From positions 22,347,500 through 22,411,499 of the forward strand of contig CM036250.1 in the NCBI GenBank assembly GCA_020698575.1: a DNA stretch of 64,000 nucleotides, in the 5' to 3' direction. Of the stretch, positions 24,131-36,573 are shown piece after piece; the stretch's first letter is position 1, and every line of letters begins with the position of its first letter. This DNA is from Bostrychus sinensis. Taxonomy: Eukaryota > Chordata > Actinopteri > Gobiiformes > Eleotridae. Made by a program: the position numbers and the translations under genes. Under the pieces are notes generated by a model, which saw only the letters and a list, made by a program, of their open reading frames with translations, had not been told where the DNA came from and ran no database searches.

Positions 24131-24524
24131 CCAAATGGCAATTTTTGAATAGTGTTTAAAATAGTTAACTTACTTAATCACCATCAGCTATAGAGAAACA
24201 AATGCTTTGACTACATGTAAAAAACATGCCTATAGTAACCCTTGTATTAATTCATGTTTAGCTTGTCTGTTTTTATTTTTATTTTCTCCATTTTATTTAT
24301 CAGTCACTGACATGTTTAACAAAGGTAAAATACATGTTTCTTCTTTTTCTCTGGGTGTTAACTTGATAGCTGTAAATTCTTATATATGTTTTTGATATTA
24401 AGTTGTGTCTAAATTTGTTCTACAGTAAATAAAGAGATTTTACATGTACAGTGGCCGATATAAATATGCACAAGTGAATTATTGCTACAGTTTAAAAATA
24501 CATTTTATTTTTTTGCATCTTACT

Positions 24525-24640
24525 ATTTATTTATTTGATCAAACTTTTTTTATTATTTATTTGGTCAAACATTTTTATTTATGTATTATTTATTTGATCA
24601 AACTTATTTATTTATGTATTTATTCATCAAACTTTCAAAT
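24525..24640. repeat. Short AT-rich minisatellite between usp21-like and rhoa-like genes
   Basis: Four imperfect units of a TTATTTATTTGATCAAAC type, spaced about 25-35 bp, differ mainly in the number of TTTAT words. It lies about 40 bp left of the rhoa promoter motifs. Confidence 0.7.
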
Positions 24641-24659
24641 ACTCGTCTACACATGACGC

Positions 24660-24740
24660 AATCCTGCACATGCGCGCTGGCGGTGGGCGGAGCTTGTGAG
24701 TCGTTCAGGAAGAGGAGAAAGGCGGCGGACATATCAGACG
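24660..24740 (+). promoter_or_regulatory. rhoa: rhoa-like promoter and non-coding first exon
   Basis: A small GC-rich island follows the AT-rich minisatellite. CACATGCGCGC at 24667-24677 resembles an NRF1 site and GGGCGG at 24685-24690 is a GC box. A purine-rich leader then ends at CAGACG with donor gtaatc at 24741. The coding exon begins directly with ATG after the acceptor at 25276, so this is an untranslated exon. The start site is inferred. Confidence 0.6.
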
Positions 24741-25276
24741 GTAATCATGAAAAAAACTTTTAAACCTGTTTGAACCGACTGTTTTTACAACTGCATTAAC
24801 CTCCAAAAGTAGCGTGTGTATGATGCGTGTGTCTTTTCACGAAGAAAACTGCGAATGATGGAAGTTAAAATAGTTAAAACAAAAGTAAACCTACCCGAGT
24901 AGCTTTCTGGCTAGCTGGTTTGACAGGCCCCGGAGACCATTGCACAGCTAGCAAGAATAGGTACACAGCACGGAAATGTACTGTATTGACACCATCTACC
25001 AAACGCGCGTCTTCCCATTACACGTCTTAACATTGTGGATAATGAATTTAAGCAATATAAGTATTGTGTCTAATAAAATATTTTTTATCAGGCGTACATC
25101 AAATATAGTTGTACTACCGGTGCGTGACCTCGATGAAGCATTTATAAAGTTCTGAAAGTCTACAAGCTAGTCCTGAATACGGGTGAACACCATATAAAAT
25201 AAACAATGAAGTATTCCTGTCTAGTCTTATCTTGTACTATAACCTTATTACCATAATCTTCATTTTGTTCTCTTAG

Positions 25277-26194
25277 ATGGCTGCCATCAGGAAGAAGTTG
25301 GTAATAGTTGGAGATGGAGCATGTGGCAAGACCTGTTTGCTTATTGTCTTCAGTAAAGACCAGTTCCCAGAGGTCTATGTCCCTACTGTGTTTGAGAACT
25401 ATGTGGCAGACATTGAAGTAGATGGGAAACAGGTAAGATCATGGTCAGACATTATTGTTGTTTGGTTGATTATTTTGGTACAGGCATGAAATAAGTAATA
25501 CTGTATGATTACAATTTTATGAGTAATATCTTCTCTAATATAGTGAAAGTATATATTAGTTACAAAATGATGTCCCTAAAAAATGTAAAATTCTATTTTT
25601 TTTTTATTTTTTTTTTAGGTGGAGTTAGCTTTGTGGGATACAGCTGGCCAGGAGGACTATGACAGATTGAGACCTCTCTCCTATCCTGACACAGATGTTA
25701 TTCTGATGTGCTTCTCTGTGGATAGCCCTGACAGTTTAGGTATCCACATCCTTACCTAATATGCAAAACATATGTAGACATTGTTAATCACTTTTTTTTT
25801 TCTTCAGAAAATATTCCGGAAAAGTGGACCCCCGAAGTAAGACATTTTTGTCCAACTGTTCCAATTATTCTTGTGGGTAACAAAAAGGATCTGCGTAATG
25901 ATGAACACACCAGGCGAGAGCTTGCCAAAATGAAACAGGTAACCCCCTTTTCCTTGTATAACCTGTGCTAAGATTATGGTATAATTTTTGGTAACACTTT
26001 TTTCCATATTTTTTTTGTAGGAACCGGTTAAACTCGAAGATGGCAGAGAGATGGCACATCGCATCAATGCTTATGGTTACCAGGAGTGTTCTGCCAAAAC
26101 CAAAGATGGTGTCAGGGAAGTCTTTGAATTGGCGACAAGGGCAGCACTTGTGTCTAAGAAGCGTAACAAGAAGACTAACTGCAATCTGTTATAA
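25277..26194 (+). CDS. rhoa: RhoA-type small GTPase
   Basis: Membrane-anchored Rho GTPase that switches actomyosin and adhesion effectors. Exons 25277-25432, 25619-25739, 25808-25938 and 26021-26194 give 193 aa, the exact RhoA length. Visible are the P-loop GDGACGKT, switch [13 protein letters not shown], switch [15 protein letters not shown], the Rho insert region after [22 protein letters not shown] and ECSAKT. The protein is nearly RhoA up to residue 180 but the tail differs: [12 protein letters not shown], still polybasic and ending in a CaaX box with Leu (geranylgeranyl type). This suggests one of the extra teleost RhoA paralogues (rhoaa to rhoae set); which one cannot be decided here. 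A cognate-type RhoGEF lies two genes upstream on the same strand. No lesion is seen. Confidence 0.95.
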
Positions 26195-27635
26195 GTTCTT
26201 GGAGAGGAAGGGACTGCCCTCAAGCACAACCACAAGGACAGCCTAAAGTTAACGATCTATTGAGGAGAACCCTGAAAGTTTATATGGATGTCCAATCTCT
26301 TATCACCCAGTTACCCTCAGCATGTTCATGCAGGATTTCAATGATTTAATAGGCTTCTACACCATGGCTTATAATAGAATGATATAAAATAGATTTTGTG
26401 CCATTTTGCATCTACCAAACCTTTTAGATCTAGGTGTCTATAAGGCAGTTGGTAGTGGGTGATTCGAAGTTGATACAAATAAGGGTTAAAGTGTGCCATG
26501 ATTGGAATCAAGAGTAATGGTCCTCACCAGGCCAAAGACAATGGGGACCTAAATATCAGAGAATAAATGGGTTTTAATAACTCTAAGTGTATATTACACA
26601 TTGTCGCCTATAAGTAGTGCCTTGAGCGCAGTGGTCAGAAAAATAAGTTGAAAGTTATGGACTCATGATTACGGACGGGGTATAATTTTTTCACTTTAGT
26701 GTCTACGCAAGTTAAGAGTGCTTTCTCCTTGTCATTGGCTTGGTTCCCATGGGCCCATGTTCTGACTCAGGCGCAGTGCAGGGGTGTGCCTAAAGTAGAT
26801 TGTATGAGATGTTTTCCCATGTTTAAATAATTACATATACTTTAAAGAGAGTGTGTGTTGTGTGATTGTTTTCTCTGGTGCAGGTCAGCATGCAGTGAAT
26901 GTGAGTTATTTTGGGTGTATTAACAAACTGTCTATGTACTGTATGCATGAAAAGCCTTTGGCATCTCTGCCCACTCCCTGTTTCCATCCCAAAGTTACCC
27001 TTATGGCCACATTTTGGGGTCAGGGTGGTCATGGCTTTATTAGCTATTCAGAGTGAAAAATATACATTTTACTGGAAAACATTGTTCTATGGCCAGAGGC
27101 ACAATCAGGTTAAACATTAGTGTAGGACCTTTTGAGCATACAAGAGATTGGTCGTGTAAATGTGATTCAGATCATAAGTGATGTAGGTGATAAGATAAAT
27201 ATTCCTTGTAATAGACCTATCTTATTATCATTCTGTATTGAATGTCTTACAAGGCCTTGTAAGGACATATTATTGATGTGTTTCAAGTCTGCCTTTTACT
27301 CAACTCTCCATTGACCTACATTAATAATATAATTGTATTATTTCTATGGTTGATGTTTCTAATTTCTTTAGTATATTTTAATCATTTTAATTAATCCTGC
27401 TGTTATGATCAGTTTATGTCTGTTTAAAATTACTTGTAACCTTAATATTAAACATTGTTAATTAAACATCAAGCTTCGAGTGAAAGACTACAAACAATAA
27501 TATACTGTCTTTTTGTGTATGGCTAAAATGTTATTGGCAGGGACTGGGCTGATTTTTTTTTTTTTTTTTTTTTTTGTACTGTGACTTCTGGGTTTAGTAT
27601 TTTTTCTTCCTCAAATAAAGGTCGAATTAGTTTTT
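26195..27635 (+). other. rhoa: rhoa-like 3' UTR and spacer
   Basis: A long non-coding tail. Candidate signals are AATATTAAAC near 27442 and AATAAA at 27615-27620. A run of about 23 T occurs at 27553-27576. Open frames in this stretch are short and unsupported. Long 3' UTRs are usual for vertebrate RhoA genes. Confidence 0.5.
27615..27620 (+). terminator. rhoa: Candidate distal poly(A) signal of the rhoa-like gene
   Basis: AATAAA in CTCAAATAAAGGTC, followed within about 100 bp by the rbm6 promoter region, so it is the last possible rhoa 3' end. Confidence 0.5.
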
Positions 27636-27737
27636 TGATTCAAGCATACATAAATACTAAAGTATTACCATTCAAGCCCGTTCGTTATAGTTCGTTAGTA
27701 TTGTGTATTTATTAATGACATTATACGTTCGCCTTCT

Positions 27738-27905
27738 ATCCACCAATCAGACATCAGAATGAAATATCCGTCCCTCCCACTCGCGAATGTTGTCATGCTG
27801 TGGCCATTTTACACGTTTGTACTGCAAAAACCAAAGCATCGTTTTGTTCTGGCTGATGGATACTGTTTTACACTGAAGGCCATAATTTGTTCTTGTAACG
27901 CTGGT
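27738..27905 (+). promoter_or_regulatory. rbm6: rbm6 promoter region
   Basis: A CCAAT box (CCACCAATCAG, 27740-27750) is followed by a CG-containing stretch. A possible untranslated exon ends at AACGCTG followed by gttagt near 27904. A second leader segment, 28293-28346, precedes the ATG in the first coding exon (acceptor TTGTTACAG). Start site inferred. Confidence 0.45.
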
Positions 27906-28346
27906 TAGTAGTACTTACCTGAGCTGTTCCGTGTGTAGTAGTTAAATGTAGGCTAGGCAGATCTGCTTAAAGCTAACAGGGCTTATGCTACTTAGCTTTC
28001 TTGCTAACAACGCTCCACATAAACTAATGCGACAAACTCGTTTTACATTTTAGTACACTCACTATGCACAGAGCAGCCAAACGTACAAGTTAACCCGTGC
28101 AATCTTTGTTATTCATTGATTTGTTTATTGCGACTATAAGTCTTATGCACTGTCAACGTAAAGTTACATTTCCTACAAAGACAGTGGGTGGCCCTACCTG
28201 CATAGTCCATATCCGCCCTGTGCGACTTTATCATGCATCATATTTACACAATCTGTAAAACATGTTATATAGAAGGTGATTTGTTGTTACAGGGTAATAA
28301 AGGTGACCAACACATGGCACAGAGGTAGGCGAGTCGTGTGCATAGT

Positions 28347-31300
28347 ATGGACTCAGAGCGAAGGTAAGTCAAGAATTGTGGATAGGATATGGAAGAATAA
28401 ACACAAGCCTTAAAAAAATATTTCACTCAGCCGTTCTGTTATTAGAGGAGGGCGTGGTGACCGAATGGGCCGCTATGGGAATACACACAAAATTCACAAC
28501 TATCAAGACCAAGACTACAGAGACTATGGACAAGAGGACGAAGAGTCAGGATTTGACACCACTGCCCTGGGGGACCGACCTTTTGGGTTTGATAAGCAGA
28601 CCATGGATGTTTGCAACTTCTCACAAGGTTGTTTCCAGGAGTTGAGAGGGTTTCATGTGAAACCAGCTGAGAATGAAGGGTACCCTTGCCCCCCTTGCTC
28701 TCACCCTGACCTAAATTCTCCGATAAAAAGAGATGGGGATGTATCACAAAACACATTTGAGCATCCATGGGTTGGCCCTTATGAAAGAAATCAGGTGAAA
28801 GGTGGCCCAGAGTACCATGTAAACAACATCTTGAGTCAAGGTGGTGAACAGCTGGTTTATAATACATCAAGACAACGAGAAGGTGACAGATTTCCTCACA
28901 GAGGTGGGAGGAGAAAGGTATGAAAAAACCATGTTTATCTGATCTGAATTTCGTAAGTGATTTTGATTATAACCAAATATTTGCAGAGTGTACATGGTGG
29001 GCATGGCAGTGAATCCAACCTTTTGTTAGAAGAATTGAGGGACCAGGACTACCGTCCAGATCTAGACCACAATCAGAGACCAAGCCACATAGTAATGCTT
29101 CGCATGCTCCCACCTAATGCCACCACCAATGAGGTAAGTGTGGGCTGTGTTCAAATGTATATCTGGTCTAGTCACATGCAGTCCACATGAATGTTTTTTT
29201 TTATGATATAGCGCATAGTGTACTTTGTATTAAATGGCTTGTGTGCTCACAGATCCGAACTCAGCTGCAGGAGCAGGGAATTCAGCCAAAAGAGGTTCGT
29301 CTCATGAGGAACAAGACATCAGGTGAGACTTCACCTTACCCCTTTCCTTTGGGCACTTTTCTGTTTTGTGCTCTGTGCAAACATTACTTTTTTTTTTTTT
29401 TTTTTTATATCCACTGTTCTTAAAGGGAAACTTCTTTGTCCTCTGGTAGCGGCTTTATGAAAATTAAATGTTTTACACATCTGAACAAAAAGATATTTCT
29501 TTTAGAAAACCCACTTGTACAACATACACAAAAATCATTTTTGTTTTTTAATTGACTTCTTCTTTTATGTTTTCATATAATTCCTTTTTGAAATGAAGCA
29601 TGTCTAATAGAAGAGAAATACTTAAAGTGGCCAGAATAGCTGAACGTGTTTGTTACTCTAAGACTCTCTGAACAGGCCGCTGGCTCACAGGCCAATAGTT
29701 GTGTCTGTAAGTGTCGACTCTTTGCCAACTATTTTTCTATTTTCTTATGTGATATGTGTGACTTAACCACATATTGTGTAATTTGATATCAAGGTAGTAC
29801 TTGGTGAGTAAAGCAAGGAAAAGAGAAAGGATTTTTCAAAACATTCCTTGGTACAGTTGAAACCGCTCTCTCAAGCTGCCCGCATTGTAGTGTGAAAGCA
29901 TGTTATGTGTGCCTTTTAGTTGGCCCCTGGGTTCTTCTCTCAAAGACAGTTTAAAGGGTCTATATTCAAATTTACGAGTGAGAAGGTTTCTTTCTCTTTC
30001 TCCCTTTTTCCATGACCCTGTTGAAATTCATGGCATTGCATTCTTTCACTCTTCACATTTTGACTGTAGCAGTTTGGTATAATTAAAAGTGGCAGAGGAT
30101 GCAATGTTGTACGTGCTGATACAGGGTCTCAGTCTCACTCTGTACAAGAGGCACTAACTGCACTGCGTTGTTGTTATGTTGTTGTTGCTGGTTACCATGG
30201 CGCTGGGCGGTGTCCAGGTCAGAGCCGAGGATTCGCCTTCGTCGAGTTTAATCTCATACAGGAGGCCACCAGCTGGATGGAGACCAACCAGGTCACTCTC
30301 TCCTACACAGACACTCTTTCACATATACATATGAGATACATGGATTAGAGCCAAGGCAAAACATTGCTCCGTAAAGAGAGGTAGGTAGCTGCACATACAG
30401 TATATGTAAAAAAAAAAAAAAAAACAACGTAGTCCAAACTGATTTTACTTTGCCTTGAGCACCCCTGTAAATGATAAGGAACTGAACCCATCAAAAATCA
30501 TATTTTCTTCAGTTTTAATAAAAGTTCAGGTTTATTTATTTTTTTCTCTCTCCAGCTTTTACTGGTGCAGGAGGCTAATGGGGAATTGTCACTGGCCCGC
30601 TGGACTAGCACAATGTTTTTCTTTTGAATCTTTGATACCTGCATTACCAACAAAAACATCTTAAGTGGAGTTTATGTCCAGTTTAGGGACAAATGTGATG
30701 ACACTCAATGTGATATTGGAAAAAAAAGTGAATGGTTTCTCTCCAAAAGGGGGGACACAACACAACTGATCGAAAGCTATCCTGTTCTTTTAAATAAACA
30801 CAAAATTTTATCCTGCTCCAATTTCCTTAAGCAGAAGGAAGAAATTCTATTGTTTGTGGTTTCCTCATTCTGTTGACCTCACATCTACCACGCTCTGTTT
30901 CTTCTTGTCCCTTTCATTCTCTCGTCTTTCTGAGATGAGGCCTTTCTCTCGCTTGTTCATGGGATTTAAAACCAATAATCATTCTTTGCTCTTTTTTCCT
31001 TTGTTGCTTTTTCTTTCAGGGAGTGCTGTTGATACTGGGACAGAGGGTTTCAATGCACTACAGCGACCCAAAACCACGTGCCAACGAAGACTGGCTTTGC
31101 AACAAGGTTCTGTCTATTTGCGTGTGCTATATTCTCCAAAGCATGTTTAACCATATAAACTTTTATTTTATGGTTTATTTTTTTAACAGTGTGGTGTGCA
31201 AAACTTCAAACGGAGGGAGAAGTGCTTTAAATGTGGTGTGCCCAAATCAGGTTTATATTAATTGTTCCTGTTTTCTTGTCTGCTGCACATGATACAGCAA

Positions 31301-34300
31301 AATGACTAAATCTTTCTGGGTCACATTGTTGCAGAGGCTGAGCTAAAGTTGCCCCAGTTACAGCGAGACCCGGTTGCTGGACTGCAAAATAATGGGGCCC
31401 AGGGCTTGCTACCCTTGCCAGTACATTACCAGACTTCAGGCCTTTCTGTTGCCCAAGAACAAGGACAAACTGCACAACAACAAGCAGATGCTGCTAACGA
31501 TAGTAAGAATATGTATACTGGTTGCTTATTTAATTGTGAATAAGTTTCTTAACTTTCATTCTGTTGTGCTCCAGCATTGATCCTTCGAAATCTTGGTCCA
31601 CATACTTCAGTTGATGCAATCTTGTCAGCTTTAGCTCCATTTGCAACTCTTTCGCCTTCTAATGTTCGTTTAATCAAGGATAAGCACACCCATCTCAACA
31701 GAGGCTTTGCCTTTTTACAGCTCACAACTATAGTGGTAAGAATGTTAATTGTTTTAGTTGTAATAGCATGTTAAGGTGTGCCTGATAAAATACAAACATG
31801 GTGGTGTAAATATGTGCTACTTTTGTATGTTTTTAATTAGGAGGCATCTCAGTTGCTCCAGATTCTACAAGCTTTACAGCCAGCTCTTTCTATCGATGGG
31901 AAGGCCATTGTGGTAGAGTTTGCTAAAGGGTCCAAACGGTAAAGATTTCTACTTCTTCCTTTACTCTATAATAGAAATGCAAATGAATGTTTTTTTCTAT
32001 ATTATTGTTTTGTGGTGATATGTTGGCCTGGTCAGAGATTCTCTTTCTTTTTTTGTGTTTTACACAAGGAATTAGTTGGTTCCCGACTATTAATTTTAAA
32101 GGGGCTATATTATGCTAAATTGATTTTTCTGAGCTTTCTGTCATGTTCATCAGAAACATACGTGGAGGTGTGTTGAGTTTCATTCATGCATGTTTAAGTA
32201 ATCCTCTATTGTCTGGCATGACTTCTGAGCCCTCAAAAACACTTGGTTCCAAGGACCTCCGCCTCTTCCACGAACCCCTGTCCACTCCAGGAAGCACTGA
32301 CCCATCAAGCCCTCTACATCCAGTCCGCTCTCATTCCTTTATCCAAAAATGATCTACTGTTTCCATGGATTTCTCTCAGCTATTTTTCATGGCATCATAC
32401 AAAAAGTTTAAGGAAGTGAAGTTTCTTTTATCCTTTAATTTATGTTCAAACACTGCAACACTAAGCACTCTGCTGCTCTCTGCTGGTCTCTTCATCTATT
32501 TTTTTTTTTTTTTATGGCAGCAGTAGAGTACTTACATTTTTTTTCTTATAGTCAGATAATGTTTATAAAGGTTGTAAAACATGCAGTGCTGTTCTAGAGG
32601 CGACTAAGACTGGTTTAAAAAATAATAAAAGCATAATATATACCTTTTCATTTTAACTAATCTGCTCTGATATTTCACAAACTTCTATCTTATCTGTCTA
32701 GTTAAATCATGTGCATTGTCCTACATTAAATAAAAATAAACAAACATTTCAGGTAGGTTTGATTTCCAGGGAGTAGAACAAATGGAGATAGATAAATAAA
32801 AGACAAATTAAAGAACAATCTGAAATTACACAAAGCATGTCATGTCATGTTAAGAGAGTGAGTAGGACCTAGTCCAGGGTAGAACTGCTTTAATGGGAGA
32901 GGTTTGAGACCCACTTTGCTTAGAAAGTGAGTGTGGCCTGAAAGCTTATGTACACTTATAGAGGTGGAGAAAATTAAGAGTATGTGATCTAAAAAAGTAC
33001 TGACCACTATGTCTTTGTGTTTTAGTGATGTTTTTTTAACAGATGGTAGTAAAGTGAGTGCTGCTACTGTGGCCAGCACAGCTATAGCTGCTGCACAATG
33101 GGCTGTGACACAAGTAAGTGATTTGTGATTTTTTTATTTAAACTTTATATGATTTGTTTATGTTTAATTGTACAATCAAACATTATACTGTATGCGTGTG
33201 ATCTTTATAGACAGCTCAGAATGCTTCAGATGGAAGTACAGATGCACCGGTGTTTCAGCAGGGTGCAGCAGTGACGTATAATCAAGAACGATACTCAGGA
33301 CCAAACGGGACAACTTTTAAAGCCCAGGCGCACGCTGAGTTCGCTCCCCTGCCCAGTGCTAAAACATCAGAAACAGGAGCCTACACAGGTTAATATACTG
33401 TACAGTGCAACTGTTAGTTGATTTTTGTTGTGTATATTGTAAATGTTGTTTCAATACTGAATACAATTATCATTTTATCAGATGCAGTGACTTCAGAGGG
33501 AGCTGTGCACCAGCCTTCAATTCACACACAGGCTGCTCCGAGCACAACAGCACCCAACACATCAACCACTCAGGTTTATTTGATATTAGCTGAACCTTTT
33601 CTCCCTGTAGGCCTTGTAATAATATGTTATTTACTTTTTACAGGTTGAGATTGTGGGAAATCCACAAACAGCTATTTCAAGTCAACCAGCCATTCCAGGC
33701 ACCGAACATGAACTCAAAGAATACCGTAAGGCCTTTTGTCTCAATATTCTTAATACTCTGCACTAGTTAAGAATTGTATCATCAGCTATAATGAATGTAA
33801 AACTTACAGCAATAACTGTTTAAAGGGTAACCAGTGTTGTAAGTTAAAAATATAAGCCTTGAAATGCTGTAAGAATCCATCATTTTTATGCTAAGTATTT
33901 TAGGTTAGTGTTATTTAGAACTATTATGACCACAAGTATATTAAAAAATGAAGCAGTAAGTATATAAAAAAAATGAAGCAGTATGTTTCTGATGCTGTTG
34001 TGTACTGTTAAAAACAGCTGTCCCAGATATGTCAACTTACCAATATGATGATGGCTCTGGCTACTATTATGACCCCCTTACTGGACTATACTATGATTCA
34101 AATTCACAGGTAAATGTGCATGTTTAAAAAAGTTAAAGATAGTTTCTGAATACATGTATTTATTTGACCCTTCTTTTTTTTTAGTATTACTACAATCCTC
34201 ACACTCAGCAATATATGTATTGGGATGGAGAGAAGCACACCTATATTCCTGCTGCTGGCCAGTCAAACATTGGCAATGTCGAAGAGTCTTCAGAATCACC

Positions 34301-35555
34301 TTTTTCTAGTCTAAATAGTAAGGACAAAAAGGAAAAAACAAAAAGTAAAACTGCACAACAGGTATGCCTCACGCAGAAGTTGTTCATTGTAATAATGATT
34401 TTGTACAAAAAACATACATAAATGTGTAAAGCCTCTGTTTGAAGTAGGAAACATGCACTATAGACTATTGGTGCTTTTTATTTTGCGTTTATATTATGTG
34501 TATTTTGTGTGTAGATTGCCAAAGATATGGAACGCTGGGCTAAAAGTCTGAACAGACACAAAGAAAACATGCGCTCCTCCACTGGCCCCTCAGCTCTGGT
34601 CCCAGGTCAAATGAGAGTTCACAGTCGCTTAGATGACCATAAAGAGTCTGCCAGTGCTGATGCTGGATATGCTGTTTTGGAGAAAAAGGTACATGCTGCA
34701 GAGTTGTTTGCCTGCACTCATAGAGCCACTGACCAGCAGCTACTATAAACCGTGTGATGTGATTCCTGTAGGGGGCACTATTAGAACGTCCTCAGATTTA
34801 TCTGGATCAGATGAGACAAACAACTGCGGTGAGGACTTGGAGTCATTTATTTAAATGTATTACTTAGTTGCTGTCTTTTTCAGTGTTTATATTTTTTGTA
34901 TATTTTGCAGACTTCCCCAGTTCAGCAGCAGGGTCTGGTACCAGACTACAATGGAGAAGCTGACAGTGATGAAGAAGGAGGATCAAAAGATGAGAGAGAA
35001 GGCAGAATGACAGATTGGGTTAAATTGGCATGTTTGCTTTGTAGGAGGCAGTTTCCAAGCAAGGAGGCCCTCATCAGGCACCAGCAGCTCTCTGAACTAC
35101 ATAAGGTATTATGGTACTTTTTAATGAACGGTGAATAAGACGCGTGTCATTGTTCATTCTGCCTGTGTTTTCTTACCTAAGCTTTCTTCAGAGCAAGCCT
35201 AAGCATCCTAATGACATTTTATTTCAACTGTATATTTTCAGCAAAACCTGGAACAAAGAAAGTTCCCTTCTGGCAAAGAGGTTGGTCACTGGATGTTTTT
35301 TGTAGTTTTGTAGATGCTTTGAGTTTTGGCCTTACTTTTCATTTGTTTTTGTAGAAATTAGCAGATGGGTTTCAGCCTCCTGACTTCAAGAAGAGGAGGA
35401 TGATACCCATGTAAGTGTTAATTAACTTTAGTCTAAACATTTTGTCATTACATTTTTGTGCATTGTATTGGTTTGTTCTTTTATTAACCAGTACATTTTT
35501 GTTCATTAGTGATGGGATCATAGGAACCAGTCCTGGTGCCCGGATACTGAAATGA
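28347..35555 (+). CDS. rbm6: RNA-binding motif protein 6-like (RBM5/6/10 family)
   Basis: Nuclear RNA-binding splicing regulator. Exons: 28347-28363, 28446-28917, 28987-29133, 29253-29322, 30218-30291, 31020-31106, 31190-31250, 31335-31502, 31575-31735, 31841-31938, 33026-33113, 33211-33388, 33482-33573, 33644-33725, 34018-34109, 34185-34361, 34515-34688, 34772-34828, 34911-35105, 35242-35280, 35355-35410, 35510-35555; in frame, 876 aa. Order: Gly/Asp-rich N-terminus with QDQDYRDYG; RRM1 (SHIVMLRMLPP, SRGFAFVEF); RanBP2-type zinc finger (WLCNKCGVQNF..KCFKCG); RRM2 (TLILRNLGPHT, NRGFAFLQL); an AAAQW segment; OCRE domain (YQYDDGSGYYYDP, YYDSNSQYYYN); AKDMERWAKSLN; C2H2 finger (ACLLCRRQFPSKEALIRHQQLSELH); KKRR. 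DQDYR, TDWVKLACLLC and HKQNLE match RBM6 best. It ends RILK with no G-patch, unlike typical family members. Confidence 0.9.
32097..32650. mobile_element. MITE-like element in an rbm6 intron
   Basis: The left end AAAGGGGCTATATTATGCT and the right end AGCATAATATATACCTTTT form imperfect terminal inverted repeats of about 20 bp. The roughly 550-bp interior has no coding potential and includes a T tract near 32500. It lies in the rbm6 intron 31939-33025. Class is not determined. Confidence 0.6.
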
Positions 35556-35818
35556 GGTGTGAATGAAGGGCTTGTCAATGGCAATATGCAAGTGGAAAAA
35601 TCCCCACTAACTTTTTACAGCACAGGAATTTGCAGTTAAAATCAAACCTGCAAATATAACATTTGTGTTTCACATTAAATTTACCTCAGTAATTGTAGTG
35701 CCCTTGAACATATCATGTAGCAGTGTGTGGATGTTACACCAGTTGCCCTTTTTTTTTTCTTTCTCAGATGCTTTAGAGATTGTATTGTCAATAGGTCTAT
35801 CATGTTTTCAAACAATTT

Positions 35819-35824
35819 ATTAAA
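35819..35824 (+). terminator. rbm6: Poly(A) signal of rbm6
   Basis: ATTAAA about 265 bp after the stop codon, the first good signal downstream. Confidence 0.5.
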
Positions 35825-35829
35825 ACATT

Positions 35830-36328
35830 AATTTTTATAAAGTTTGTTTCTATGCACAATAGATTTTAAGTAATGCAATGCCCTTTCATTCAGTGAATGA
35901 TGTGAATTGTGTAAAAACTACATGCATTTGTAATACTCAAGTAGTAAGAGAATGTGGCCTATAGTGACTATATGGCCCCACGCATAGTTGTATGTGTGTG
36001 TGTGCTAAACATAAGGCATTATTTTTAGCTAAACTAAATGGATTGTTCTCAATAGATTTTTTCTGGCTTTCTTTGTTATCCTGTAATCATACACTAAAAT
36101 GACAGATTGACAAAGCTGACTGGTGTCTTGTTAAATGAAGCCACTAAATGCGTAAAAATAGCCTGCACATACTGCAGTCTGAATAGTTGCAATATTGATG
36201 AAGAGAATTTTAGATAAGAGAGATGTAATAAAGAAGGTAACTTGCCCTGTGAACGCATAAGCATTATATATAGTCTGTCTATGGTGGAAAGGATGTGGCT
36301 GTTCTGTTGCTACAGCGCGACTCACCGC
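35830..36328. other. rbm6 to lrrc23 spacer
   Basis: AT-rich intergenic DNA. No G-patch-coding exon is recognisable in any frame here, which matters for the rbm6 C-terminus. No repeat was identified. Confidence 0.5.
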
Positions 36329-36342
36329 GTTTCCATGGTAAC
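36329..36342 (+). promoter_or_regulatory. lrrc23: RFX X-box upstream of lrrc23
   Basis: GTTTCCATGGTAAC is a near-perfect imperfect palindrome of the RFX X-box type (GTYNCC, 2-base spacer, GGNAAC). It lies 232 bp upstream of the lrrc23 ATG. RFX factors drive ciliary genes, and LRRC23 is a radial-spoke component of motile cilia, so position and target agree. Confidence 0.75.
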
Positions 36343-36573
36343 GACAACAGCCCTACTCGACTACACACGGTGAAACAAAAGTTTGTACAAAAATTCGAAT
36401 GTTTAACGTTAGATATAATTTATGACATTAGTTAGATCATGTTAATCGGAAAAAGTTAACTTAACGTATTGCTCTTAATTCCTTAAACCAAAGTCTACCT
36501 GGTCAGAGGAGTATTTGGCTACTGAGCTAGCTTAACCCGAACTACGGTTTTTGGAAAGTCGACCCGGACAAGA

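Noticed and set aside
35510..35555. Reading the last rbm6 exon as a degenerate G-patch
   Set aside because: Only 15 codons with no G-patch glycine pattern; calling it a remnant would be speculation.
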